From Candidatus Woesearchaeota archaeon UBA153 (GTDB taxonomy: Archaea > Nanobdellota > Nanobdellia > Woesearchaeales > UBA525), in contig DASH01000001.1 of the NCBI GenBank assembly GCA_002503705.1, positions 1 to 11,875 of the forward strand: DNA of 11,875 bases, written 5' to 3'. The notes below the pieces were generated by a model that saw only the letters and a program-made list of their open reading frames with translations, was not told where the DNA came from and made no database searches. Shown here piece after piece: positions 7,801 through 11,875 of this stretch (the stretch's first letter is position 1; every line of letters begins with the position of its first letter). The translations under genes and the position numbers were made by a program.

Positions 7801-9407
7801 TTGCCGTTCGCGTAGAACGTCGCGTACGCCTTCAAGTAGACATAGTAGTTCGTGCAGGTCGTCGGCCAGTTGTTGCAGTCAAGGTCGTTGAAGCTCGTCG
7901 AGCCGGTGCTCGGCAGACCCGACGCGGTCCACGTGAGCGTCGTGGAGGCGACCGCCGCGCTCGTCCCGATGTTCTGCTCGTTCCCGTTCCCTTGCGTCTG
8001 GTCGTGGTCGAAATCGCCCTCGTGGTCGCCGTTCTCAATCGTGCACGCGTCAGGAGTGATGGTGAGCGCGGCGACGTACTGGATCCGCTCGATGAACCCG
8101 CTCTCCGCCGTCGAGCCGGGAGCGTTGATCGTGACGCCGCAGTACGTGTTGCACGTAATCGTTCCCGTGTTGACTTTCGGACTCGTGTACGAGCACGAGC
8201 AAGCGATGGCGCTGCTGTAGAAGCTGTAGAGCGGGTCGAGCCGGTTGAACGGGACGGTGAGCGTCGTGCCCGGCGTGAACGTGGCGATGACCGCCATCTC
8301 GCCGTTGCAGCGCTGGCTGGCGAAATCGTAGTCGACGCACTTGTACAGCGTGTCAGCGTTAGACGGGGGGACGAGAGTCATCTCGCCGTCGAGGAAGTCG
8401 AGCCTGCTCGGGTCGAGGGCGAAGGCGGCGAGCGACCCGCTCTCATTCAAGTTCAGCTTGGGGTCGACGTGCTCGAAACCGAGGTCGAGGGAATTGGAGA
8501 ACTTGAGGCCGCGCAGCCTGATCGACGTGACGCCGCCCGAGGCAGGGATGATCTCGACGTCGTAGCGTTGCGCCGGGTCGATGCTGCTCTGGACGATAAC
8601 GCCCTCCTTGCGGATCTTGACCTGCGCCGCGACCCTGTTCCGCGCGTGGTCGACCACCTCGTACGCGATGTTCGTGAGCGGCAAGTACTCGATGACCGCG
8701 TCCGGAACGCTCGGCGCCGCCGCGACGACGCTGAACCGCTTCTCTTCCACAAGGTGGCCGTCGTCGAGGAACTGGATGAGGTGGTCGCCGACCTCCGAAG
8801 GGCGGAACGCGATCGCGTTGCCCGGCTCGCCGAGGTAGCGGTACACGGTCGTCGGCGTCACGATGCGGAGCGCGAACGAACCTTGCTTGTAGTTCACCCA
8901 GATCGTGACCGGCTCGCCGAACGTGTAGACGTTCTTGTCCGTCGCGACGAGCCGGTTCGAGTACGCGGCGTCAGGGAGCGGCTCGACGAGTCCAGGGTCG
9001 AGGATGGTGACGGTGACAGTGTCGACAACGGTCCGGGTCGACTTGCGCTCGAGGCTGAACGTGTAGACTCCTTCCGCGACGGGCGTGTACGCGAGCGTCG
9101 TGTTGATCGCGCCGGTGTACACGGAGGTCGCGCCGTCGTGCTGGACCGCGATCCGGTAGTCGCTCGTGTTCGTCGCGTCGACGAGCGCGAGGAGGAGCGG
9201 TTCATTGACGACTCCGGCGGTCGTGTTGAGGTGGAGTCGCGGCATGAGGGTCGCGTCCGCGGTCGTGTTCGCGGGGAGGAAGAAGAGGAGGAGAAAGGCG
9301 AAGAGGGCGAAGAGCGTGTAGAGAGTGAAGAGGGCGGGAGGGAGCGCGACGGTGAGGAGCGGCCAGAGGCCGGGACTGCGAGGAGTGCGTCGGGGGGCGC
9401 GCTTCAT
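1887..9407 (-). CDS. Giant exported multi-Ig-domain surface protein with CARDB domain (2506 aa)
   Basis: An exported structural or adhesive protein. Residues 14-44 are a long hydrophobic segment after a basic N-terminus (signal peptide or N-terminal anchor); no C-terminal anchor is visible. Order: beta-rich N-terminal modules (about 55-560) including TPTTVYRYLG (184-193), LYKC (354-357) and an acidic/His-rich patch near 458-474; Ig-like domains 1 and 2 (561-758); an inserted beta-rich domain (about 759-932) with Cys residues and a DRLKLVMNVKN stretch; a divergent Ig-like domain (933-1058); twelve regular Ig-like domains (1059-2206), each with a Cys pair and W-x-V-x-C-x-D; a CARDB domain (2207-2320, with DESNETNN); and a C-terminal module (2321-2506) containing GYLGTYDYEAKIPAPLREY. 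N-x-S/T sequons are very dense, pointing to heavy N-glycosylation. The ATG at 9407 is fixed by a perfect GGAGGTGA 6 nt upstream, and it overlaps the previous stop as ATGA. Ligand and exact function are unknown. Confidence 0.95.
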   Translation of the reverse strand: MKRAPRRTPRSPGLWPLLTVALPPALFTLYTLFALFAFLLLFFLPANTTADATLMPRLHLNTTAGVVNEPLLLALVDATNTSDYRIAVQHDGATSVYTGAINTTLAYTPVAEGVYTFSLERKSTRTVVDTVTVTILDPGLVEPLPDAAYSNRLVATDKNVYTFGEPVTIWVNYKQGSFALRIVTPTTVYRYLGEPGNAIAFRPSEVGDHLIQFLDDGHLVEEKRFSVVAAAPSVPDAVIEYLPLTNIAYEVVDHARNRVAAQVKIRKEGVIVQSSIDPAQRYDVEIIPASGGVTSIRLRGLKFSNSLDLGFEHVDPKLNLNESGSLAAFALDPSRLDFLDGEMTLVPPSNADTLYKCVDYDFASQRCNGEMAVIATFTPGTTLTVPFNRLDPLYSFYSSAIACSCSYTSPKVNTGTITCNTYCGVTINAPGSTAESGFIERIQYVAALTITPDACTIENGDHEGDFDHDQTQGNGNEQNIGTSAAVASTTLTWTASGLPSTGSTSFNDLDCNNWPTTCTNYYVYLKAYATFYANGKSTQSPAISLSLTSLNVTWNYTAYGNVTVTLSSPAYGAKRNSLLNVPFVFTPNTTAASFQWCRLYTNESGWNPVANITSVTKNAANTISYNFTSDGNYLWNVQCNDSDGQSKSGSTNYPLRLDTLAPQIFNESPEDYSVETGSTVTFSYNVTDALSDVANCSLYVNGSLVETDTSITEGTSQSFIRGFTQNGLYEWYVRCSDEAGNQNATPTLHFTVNRTPVVYTGYWYETSSANCAGTGDCNIGLAQTTDGGTNSKTVTLPGTGFINLLNATSDYLGGNGAYIPSTATIYFSAYFSSEADAGTPFLTWKLYALRNNGTETPICQFGDDAGNGRAIPNGGDAQGSCSPASAIRLYGNDRLKLVMNVKNTHGTQPSTFVHQWDVDTSYVNIVPFQTIGDLTVALVSPTTDVTIAQNEAFSMTCQATCAYGYCVNTNVYAQQNTGAGAWSSIGAAGNLVLNGTETNPHNLGNLIGNPESNSTNTTFVIMGSIASVNNIRCIATDVFETATGATTRQVTVGDSTAPNINLTNPPDETYTKNTTVRLTYRVADAGGIANCSLYVNGLFNKTNSTPVTNPGTNQFTLAFASGISSDFNWTVRCYDTGGYLGNASQTWDVHVDTKAPNVTLNTPVPDHVFDYSTVTFNWTAYDNRAEALSCQLFVDSTPRGAPLSSLPGAWVNATVASLSVGRHNWSVTCTDLATNSNSSETRWFNVTDIPPTVTLKAPPSNSYDSDGDFTLYYNASDNEGFQKCDLYFNGVFNKTNSTPIVNNALNSFTMAGVPEGNHSWTVNCTDTTGYTDQYSPAWRIIVDLNAPTVGLISPKNTQLASGSYSFQFQMNDTMSYNATCALKYNTSLASTTLTGINAIRLLTTSRPVTNVPDGVYSWNVSCRDKANHTGSSAPAAFNVSQTPTVALGTPAPNAYRSGALVNFTYTPTDNDGFTNCSVRLLTGPVTGDYLNASPIVNGALNWRTIAALPAGTYTWTVRCYDNGTFLKSFQPASRFLFIDNAKPTLALNYPVDDQVNSSSVNFNWTADDDQDLTMSCDLWVDGARNRTGISSPAKTPVNFTVGGFLNGPHNWTVNCTDDAGNWNMSDWANFTVFVPPTVNLTFPDPDAYVNYYLDLTFQYIPVSNGALANCTLFLDGLENTTDPAPSDGAYNFFFANYTVDDEGPHTWAVRCYDAAGIPGWSENRTFTIDLYAPNITLTTPGDLSIVDWNNVTFSFTAYDTWSPNLTCNVTIDTLNERENIVVNESQPYAFWKLYPDYSYLWNVTCIDLAGNANMSATWNFTVEAPPRVTLLSPTDFETLNVSDLTLIYLPEDPYGIAACNLTINDGWYNDTDNSIAENQNNNFPVFALPDGHYNWTVSCRDTDDNWQASNYSHFTIDTKAPNITLHDPDSAAQFTVNDDVLFNWSASDAVDTNLTCNLTVDNTVEGLNLPVLVDQPYDLTVFDFGDDHHFWNVTCRDDARHVNTSETRNFTMNITPNVSLLSPPTGTWLSNVSVTYLVNVSDNDGFSNCTLFLNGSPSTVDSSITNTAVNAIVNASMPEGVFNWTVNCIDSGAFHNAYAPATRLLYVDRTGPTVIMHNPPDGNLTANSTVFFNFTVTDNLSPNVTCELTIDGGWYNETYAQVAVGTTLNETISGLSSGLHWWNVTCVDVAGNANTSFTWNFTVPQPDLLITTGNITFSNSSPIENQTITLFANVYNIGSSAAGAFNVSFYRGDPDAGGVQIGTNQPIAGLELGENMTVSVAYTTIIGPNNLYVIVDPPYATNGSIDESNETNNKAFRTIIVGFYTVFSGETDNTLRVTNAALTPVWTWNVSNATGTNILIADVDSALNFLQLHPLGLDAGNASAFDDFAELDAQFGATSYSDNINATWTSADAPKETRDYRIFRRDVLNVPIVNSTNTSSFKTGILWDAGDGGAEYNGSQDVVFITQVNESMAGYLGTYDYEAKIPAPLREYAGATASVVFYTELT
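2790..6233 (-). repeat. Twelve tandem Ig-like domains arranged as six two-domain (B-A) units
   Basis: Residues 1059-2206 of the giant protein divide into twelve domains of 93-100 residues with boundaries at 1059, 1157, 1252, 1348, 1444, 1544, 1637, 1734, 1827, 1922, 2017 and 2113. Odd members (type B) have the first Cys after a Gly-hydrophobic pair (GIANC, EGFQKC, DGFTNC, DGFSNC) and end in D-x-x-A/G-P or a variant (DTKAP, DLNAP, DNAKP, DLYAP, DRTGP). Even members (type A) have Ser/Thr before the first Cys (LSC, ATC, LTC, VTC) and end in a short P-rich linker (DIPP, QTP, VPP, APP, ITP, PQP). Pair lengths are 193, 192, 193, 190, 190 and 190 residues, so the unit that was duplicated is probably the pair. 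DNA identity between units is low, so the duplications look old. Confidence 0.85.
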
Positions 9408-10003
9408 CGTCGTTCACCTCCGGACCGGAAGGCGTTCGCGTGGTTGAGGACGAGCGCTTCCTGGATAGAAGCGAGTTCGACGAGGAGCCGTTCGTAGCCG
9501 AAGAGCGGCGTCGTGCCGTCGAAGCACCCTCGTCGGTCGCGCGCGTCGAGCCGGAGCTCCGTCGGCGTCGAGAACGAGAGGTGGGTGAGGCTCGTCTTCT
9601 TCAGGATGCTCTTGACCGCCGCGCGTTCCGTCAAGAGGAGGAGGATTCCGTCCTTGGTGTGGAGCGCGCCGAGGAGTCGCGGCTCTTTGGTCGAGAGGAG
9701 CGAGAGTTCGCGCTGGAGGTTGGCGATGTTCGGTTGGCGATAGAACTGCTCGTTCGCGCGGTGGAGCGCGGCGTCGAGGAGGGCGCGCGCGAGCGGACTG
9801 TCGAGGTTGACGGTGCAGTAGTCGCTCCGGCCGAAGCGCCGCTTGACGAGGACTCCTTCATCGACGAGTTGTTGGACTGCGGCGTGGACGTGCGGGTAGG
9901 CGGCTTTCGTGAGACGGGCCAGGTCGCTGATGTTGAATGCTTCGCATTCGTTGCCGCGCGTGTAGCGGGCGAGAATCCTCGAATCGATGGTGTTCCTCGT
10001 CAC
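9404..10003 (-). CDS. Winged-helix DNA-binding protein with a degenerate nucleotidyltransferase-like C-terminal half (199 aa)
   Basis: A probable transcription regulator. Residues 24-52 (ISDLARLTKAAYPHVHAAV then QQLVDEGVLV) read as a helix-turn-helix, and 53-69 (KRRFGRSDYCTVNLDSP) as the wing. From about residue 95 the order of a hydrophobic strand (GILLLLTERAAV), a second strand (LTHLSFSTPTEL) and a closing helix after LFGYERLL resembles the archaeal wHTH-nucleotidyltransferase proteins I know. However, the G-S-x-x-x-G and D-x-D catalytic motif is absent: only LLGALHTKDG stands at that place. If the match is right, it is a pseudo-enzyme used for binding. The start is GTG at 10003 with GAGGAG 5 nt upstream. 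Its TGA overlaps the ATG of the giant surface gene, so translation is likely coupled. Targets are not shown; autoregulation of this operon is the simple guess. The helix-turn-helix call is firm, the C-terminal one tentative. Confidence 0.85.
   Translation of the reverse strand: MTRNTIDSRILARYTRGNECEAFNISDLARLTKAAYPHVHAAVQQLVDEGVLVKRRFGRSDYCTVNLDSPLARALLDAALHRANEQFYRQPNIANLQRELSLLSTKEPRLLGALHTKDGILLLLTERAAVKSILKKTSLTHLSFSTPTELRLDARDRRGCFDGTTPLFGYERLLVELASIQEALVLNHANAFRSGGERR
9414..9421 (-). promoter_or_regulatory. Perfect ribosome binding site of the giant surface gene
   Basis: On the minus strand GGAGGTGA stands 6 nt before ATG 9407, inside the 3' end of the winged-helix gene. It is the full anti-Shine-Dalgarno match, decides the start codon, and suggests strong initiation independent of, or added to, the ATGA coupling. 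Confidence 0.9.
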
Positions 10004-10008
10004 GGCTG

Positions 10009-10014
10009 CTCCTC
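10009..10014 (-). promoter_or_regulatory. Ribosome binding site deciding the GTG start of the winged-helix gene
   Basis: GAGGAG (minus strand) with a 5-nt spacer before GTG at 10003. The reading frame has no better placed ATG near it, so this site supports the non-ATG start. Confidence 0.75.
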
Positions 10015-10049
10015 AATGTCGTCGTTACGCGTCGTCGCTGTCCGGGGTC

Positions 10050-10061
10050 GCGCGGCCGCGC
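10050..10061. repeat. Perfect 12-bp GC palindrome in the leader of the surface operon
   Basis: GCGCGGCCGCGC is its own reverse complement. It lies 47 bp upstream of the winged-helix start codon, downstream of the predicted minus-strand transcription start, so it would be in the 5' leader. It could be a protein-binding site or a small hairpin (4-bp stem, 4-nt loop). It may also be chance in GC-rich DNA. Confidence 0.45.
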
Positions 10062-10082
10062 AGGGAGACCGCATACGAATTC

Positions 10083-10098
10083 ATATCATTTCTGATAT
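10083..10098. promoter_or_regulatory. Perfect inverted repeat, candidate operator
   Basis: ATATCA-TTTC-TGATAT: two perfectly complementary 6-bp arms around a 4-bp centre. It lies at the edge of the AT island, near the predicted start of minus-strand transcription, about 80 bp upstream of the winged-helix gene. This is a natural place for a dimeric winged-helix repressor to bind, possibly the operon's own first product. That binding is inferred, not shown. Confidence 0.5.
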
Positions 10099-10125
10099 AA
10101 TTTATTTTTAAACTTTACTATTTTT

Positions 10126-10135
10126 CCTTATAAAG
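10126..10135 (-). promoter_or_regulatory. Candidate TATA box of the minus-strand surface operon
   Basis: On the minus strand CTTTATAAGG matches an archaeal TATA element. Transcription would then start near 10103, giving a leader of about 100 nt that contains both palindromes. Other AT-rich stretches nearer the gene (AAATTATATCAG around 10100) could serve instead, so the exact box is uncertain. Confidence 0.45.
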
Positions 10136-10240
10136 AGTTTAAATAGTTATAGTATTTTTAATATATTATTATATTATTAATAGTATAATTCTAAAACGAC
10201 CCGTAAAATGAAAGAACGAGAGAACGAACGAAAAAGACAC

Positions 10241-10250
10241 TTTTATATAG
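10241..10250 (+). promoter_or_regulatory. TATA box of the membrane-fused aminopropyltransferase-like gene
   Basis: TTTTATATAG, preceded by a purine-rich BRE-like stretch (CGAAAAAGACAC). Transcription would start about 25 bp downstream, near 10271, leaving a short leader of about 27 nt before ATG 10298. The position argues against the upstream in-frame ATG at 10208, which would lie outside the transcript. Confidence 0.7.
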
Positions 10251-10282
10251 CTGCGTCTCGGCGAAAAGCGGAGGGGAACGAA

Positions 10283-10289
10283 GGAGGGG
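10283..10289 (+). promoter_or_regulatory. Ribosome binding site deciding the start at 10298
   Basis: GGAGGGG ends 8 nt before ATG 10298. The upstream in-frame ATG at 10208 has no such site. Confidence 0.8.
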
Positions 10290-10297
10290 ACAAAGAG

Positions 10298-11848
10298 ATG
10301 CGCTGGCAGACAATCGTGGCGGTCGCGGTGAGCGGCGCCGCCCTGATGAGTGTCGAAATCACGACCGGACGATTACTCGCACCGAGCTTCGGCGACTCGC
10401 TCTACGTGTGGGGATCGCTCATCGGCACGCTCCTCCTCGCGCTCAGCCTCGGCTACTGGCTCGGCGGCCACGTCGCCGACAAACACCCCGCCCGAGAACT
10501 TCTTCCACTCCTCCTCGGCCTGCTCGGCGTCAGCATCATGGCGATCCCGCTTCTCAACAACACGGCCATCGCCGCGAGCGAACACGTCCCGTTGCTCCTC
10601 GCCCCCTTGCTCGCGACCTTCATCCTCATCTTCTTCGCGAGCGTCATCGCGGGCACCATCTCGCCGTGCGCGCTCAAGGCGGAAAGCCGAAAGCACGAGG
10701 ACTTAGGCAAGGTCTCCGGCGCGTTGTACGCGTGGGCGACGATCGGCAGCGTGCTCGGCACGTTCCTCACGACCTTCGTCCTCATCCGCATCATGCCGGT
10801 CACCGCGATCTATTTCGCGTTCGGCGCGCTCGTCACCCTCACCGCAATCCCCCTCCTCCGCACCGCGCGAACGGCGATTCTCGCCTCCGTCATCGTCGCT
10901 GTCGGCGTACTCCTCGCCGCCGCGAGCGTCGCGAGCAGCACGGCCTTCGCGCACGCGACGAGCGGAACGGAGGGGACGCCGATTCCCGGCCCCGTCTCGG
11001 TGACGCTCGAGTCGCCGTACGGCCCGATTAAAGTATGGGACTCAAACGGCCTTCGCGCGCTCTCCATCGCCGGCGGCCAGATGAGCCAGATGAACGTCTC
11101 GAACCCGAGCCAAGACCTCCCGGGGTGGAACTACGCCGAGGTGATGGAGATCGCCTTCACGGCGGTCACGCCGCAGCCGACGGTCCTGGAGATAGGCCTC
11201 GGCGCGGGGACGCTCGCGCGGCGTTGCACGGAAGAGCATGATTGCACGATTGATGTCGTCGATATCAATCCGGGAGTCATCGACGTCGCGGCGCGCTACT
11301 TCGGCACGGTCGAGACGAACAAGCGTTCAATCACCGAGGCGGACGGGCGCGAGTTTCTCAAGAAGAGCCGGAAGACGTACGACGCCATCCTCTTGGATGT
11401 CATGCATCATGACAAGTTCGGCTACCGCATCCCGTTCCACTTGACGACGAGAGAGTTCTTCACGCTCGCGGACGAGCACGTGACGAAGGAGGGGGTCGTC
11501 GTCATGAACATCGTGACGGGGGCGGAGAGCATGTTCTTCCGGAGCGCGGTCGCGACCGTGCAGAGCGTCTTCCCGAACGTCGTCGCGTACGGCACTGAAT
11601 GCTGCCAAGTCATCGTCGCGTCGCGGAGCTCGGCGACGATTGAGCGGTACACGCAACTCGCCAAAGAGGAGAGGCGGCCCATTCAACGCATGAAAGAAGC
11701 GACGAGGATCGTGCCGCTCCCGCTCACGCCGCGCGGCGACGAGATCGTCCTGACGGACGAGTACGCGCCGATCAACGCGTTCCCGGAGACCGTCGTCGGC
11801 GAGAAATTAGAGTTCGTGACGACAGACCCGCGAATGAGAGCGAAGTAG
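10298..11848 (+). CDS. Membrane protein with spermidine-synthase-like domain (fused MFS-like/spermidine synthase family, 516 aa)
   Basis: About seven hydrophobic helices fill residues 1-225, including GYWLGGHVAD, a pattern of the fused MFS-type/spermidine synthase family. From about residue 245 follows a Rossmann-like aminopropyltransferase/methyltransferase domain: VLEIGLGAGTL (296-306, nucleotide-binding glycine loop), DINP with acidic D322 (ribose contact position), DGREF (D349), then LLD (D367) and IPFHLTTREFF. True spermidine synthases have D-x-x-D with both acids near the substrate. Here D367 is followed by V-M-H, and the next Asp is at +5, so classical putrescine aminopropyl transfer is doubtful. 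A methyltransferase-like or other small-molecule transfer role at the membrane is possible. The start at 10298 is chosen for its ribosome site and the TATA box just upstream; an extension to 10208 would add a charged, non-hydrophobic 30-residue tail. The gene is divergent from the surface operon. No terminator is visible in the last 27 bases. Confidence 0.88.
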   Translation: MRWQTIVAVAVSGAALMSVEITTGRLLAPSFGDSLYVWGSLIGTLLLALSLGYWLGGHVADKHPARELLPLLLGLLGVSIMAIPLLNNTAIAASEHVPLLLAPLLATFILIFFASVIAGTISPCALKAESRKHEDLGKVSGALYAWATIGSVLGTFLTTFVLIRIMPVTAIYFAFGALVTLTAIPLLRTARTAILASVIVAVGVLLAAASVASSTAFAHATSGTEGTPIPGPVSVTLESPYGPIKVWDSNGLRALSIAGGQMSQMNVSNPSQDLPGWNYAEVMEIAFTAVTPQPTVLEIGLGAGTLARRCTEEHDCTIDVVDINPGVIDVAARYFGTVETNKRSITEADGREFLKKSRKTYDAILLDVMHHDKFGYRIPFHLTTREFFTLADEHVTKEGVVVMNIVTGAESMFFRSAVATVQSVFPNVVAYGTECCQVIVASRSSATIERYTQLAKEERRPIQRMKEATRIVPLPLTPRGDEIVLTDEYAPINAFPETVVGEKLEFVTTDPRMRAK

Positions 11849-11875
11849 AGAGGCTCTTAGGCAAATGGATGGTCG

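Larger units (their letters stand above)
10081..10200. other. AT-rich divergent promoter island
   Basis: This 120-bp block is almost entirely A and T (runs such as TTTATTTTTAAA and AATATATTATTATATTATTAATA), while all flanking DNA is GC-rich. It sits in the 294-bp gap between the two divergent transcription units (10004-10297), and no coding frame is credible in it. Such DNA melts easily and is typical of archaeal promoter and regulator-binding regions; that role is inferred from position. Confidence 0.7.

Noticed and set aside
5739..9497. Plus-strand open frame of 1252 codons antisense to the giant surface gene
   Set aside because: Its translation is an Arg/Val/Glu/Asp-rich string without domains, typical of the mirror frame of a GC-rich gene. 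The minus strand encodes recognisable Ig-like domains, a signal segment and a perfect ribosome site.
10141..10190. Possible replication origin or CRISPR leader in the AT-rich stretch
   Set aside because: No direct repeats with spacers, no origin-recognition-box repeats and no adjacent cas or orc1/cdc6 gene; a divergent promoter explains the base composition.
10208..10297. In-frame upstream ATG extending the membrane protein by 30 residues
   Set aside because: The ATG lies upstream of the TATA box at 10241, has no ribosome site, and adds a charged tail; ATG 10298 has GGAGGGG at the right distance.

Overview
The window looks archaeal, most plausibly from a GC-rich DPANN-type genome. The clues are TATA-like promoter boxes (TTTTATATAG, CTTTATAAGG), a perfect GGAGGTGA ribosome site and an ATGA stop/start overlap. 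The surface proteins are very rich in N-x-S/T sequons, and their modules resemble ones I recall from DPANN (and some CPR) surface proteins. Coding DNA is clearly GC-rich, whereas the single intergenic region holds an extremely AT-rich island. The lineage is an inference from style, not from a marker gene.

Layout. Positions 1-10003 are one tightly packed minus-strand operon, read right to left. It starts with a 199-aa winged-helix protein (10003-9404) whose C-terminal half resembles a nucleotidyltransferase fold without its catalytic motif. Its stop overlaps by 4 nt the start of a 2506-aa exported protein (9407-1887) built from at least 14 disulfide-type Ig-like domains, a CARDB domain and a C-terminal beta-rich module. 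Five bases further on begins a second exported protein (1881 to beyond position 1; at least 627 aa, no stop in the window). It shares its N-terminal module order with the giant and carries a 9-bp minisatellite just after its signal peptide.

The 294-bp divergent intergenic region (10004-10297) holds the AT-rich island, candidate TATA boxes for both directions, a perfect 6+6 dyad, and a 12-bp GC palindrome upstream of the minus-strand start codon. On the plus strand, 10298-11848 encodes a membrane protein with about seven transmembrane helices fused to a spermidine-synthase-like domain. It lacks the family's D-x-x-D active-site register.

Together the left 10 kb reads as a regulated surface-adhesin or coat operon: a DNA-binding protein made first, then two heavily glycosylatable, disulfide-rich, multi-domain surface proteins. 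The membrane-fused aminopropyltransferase-like gene is divergently transcribed, with no visible functional link beyond the shared promoter region.
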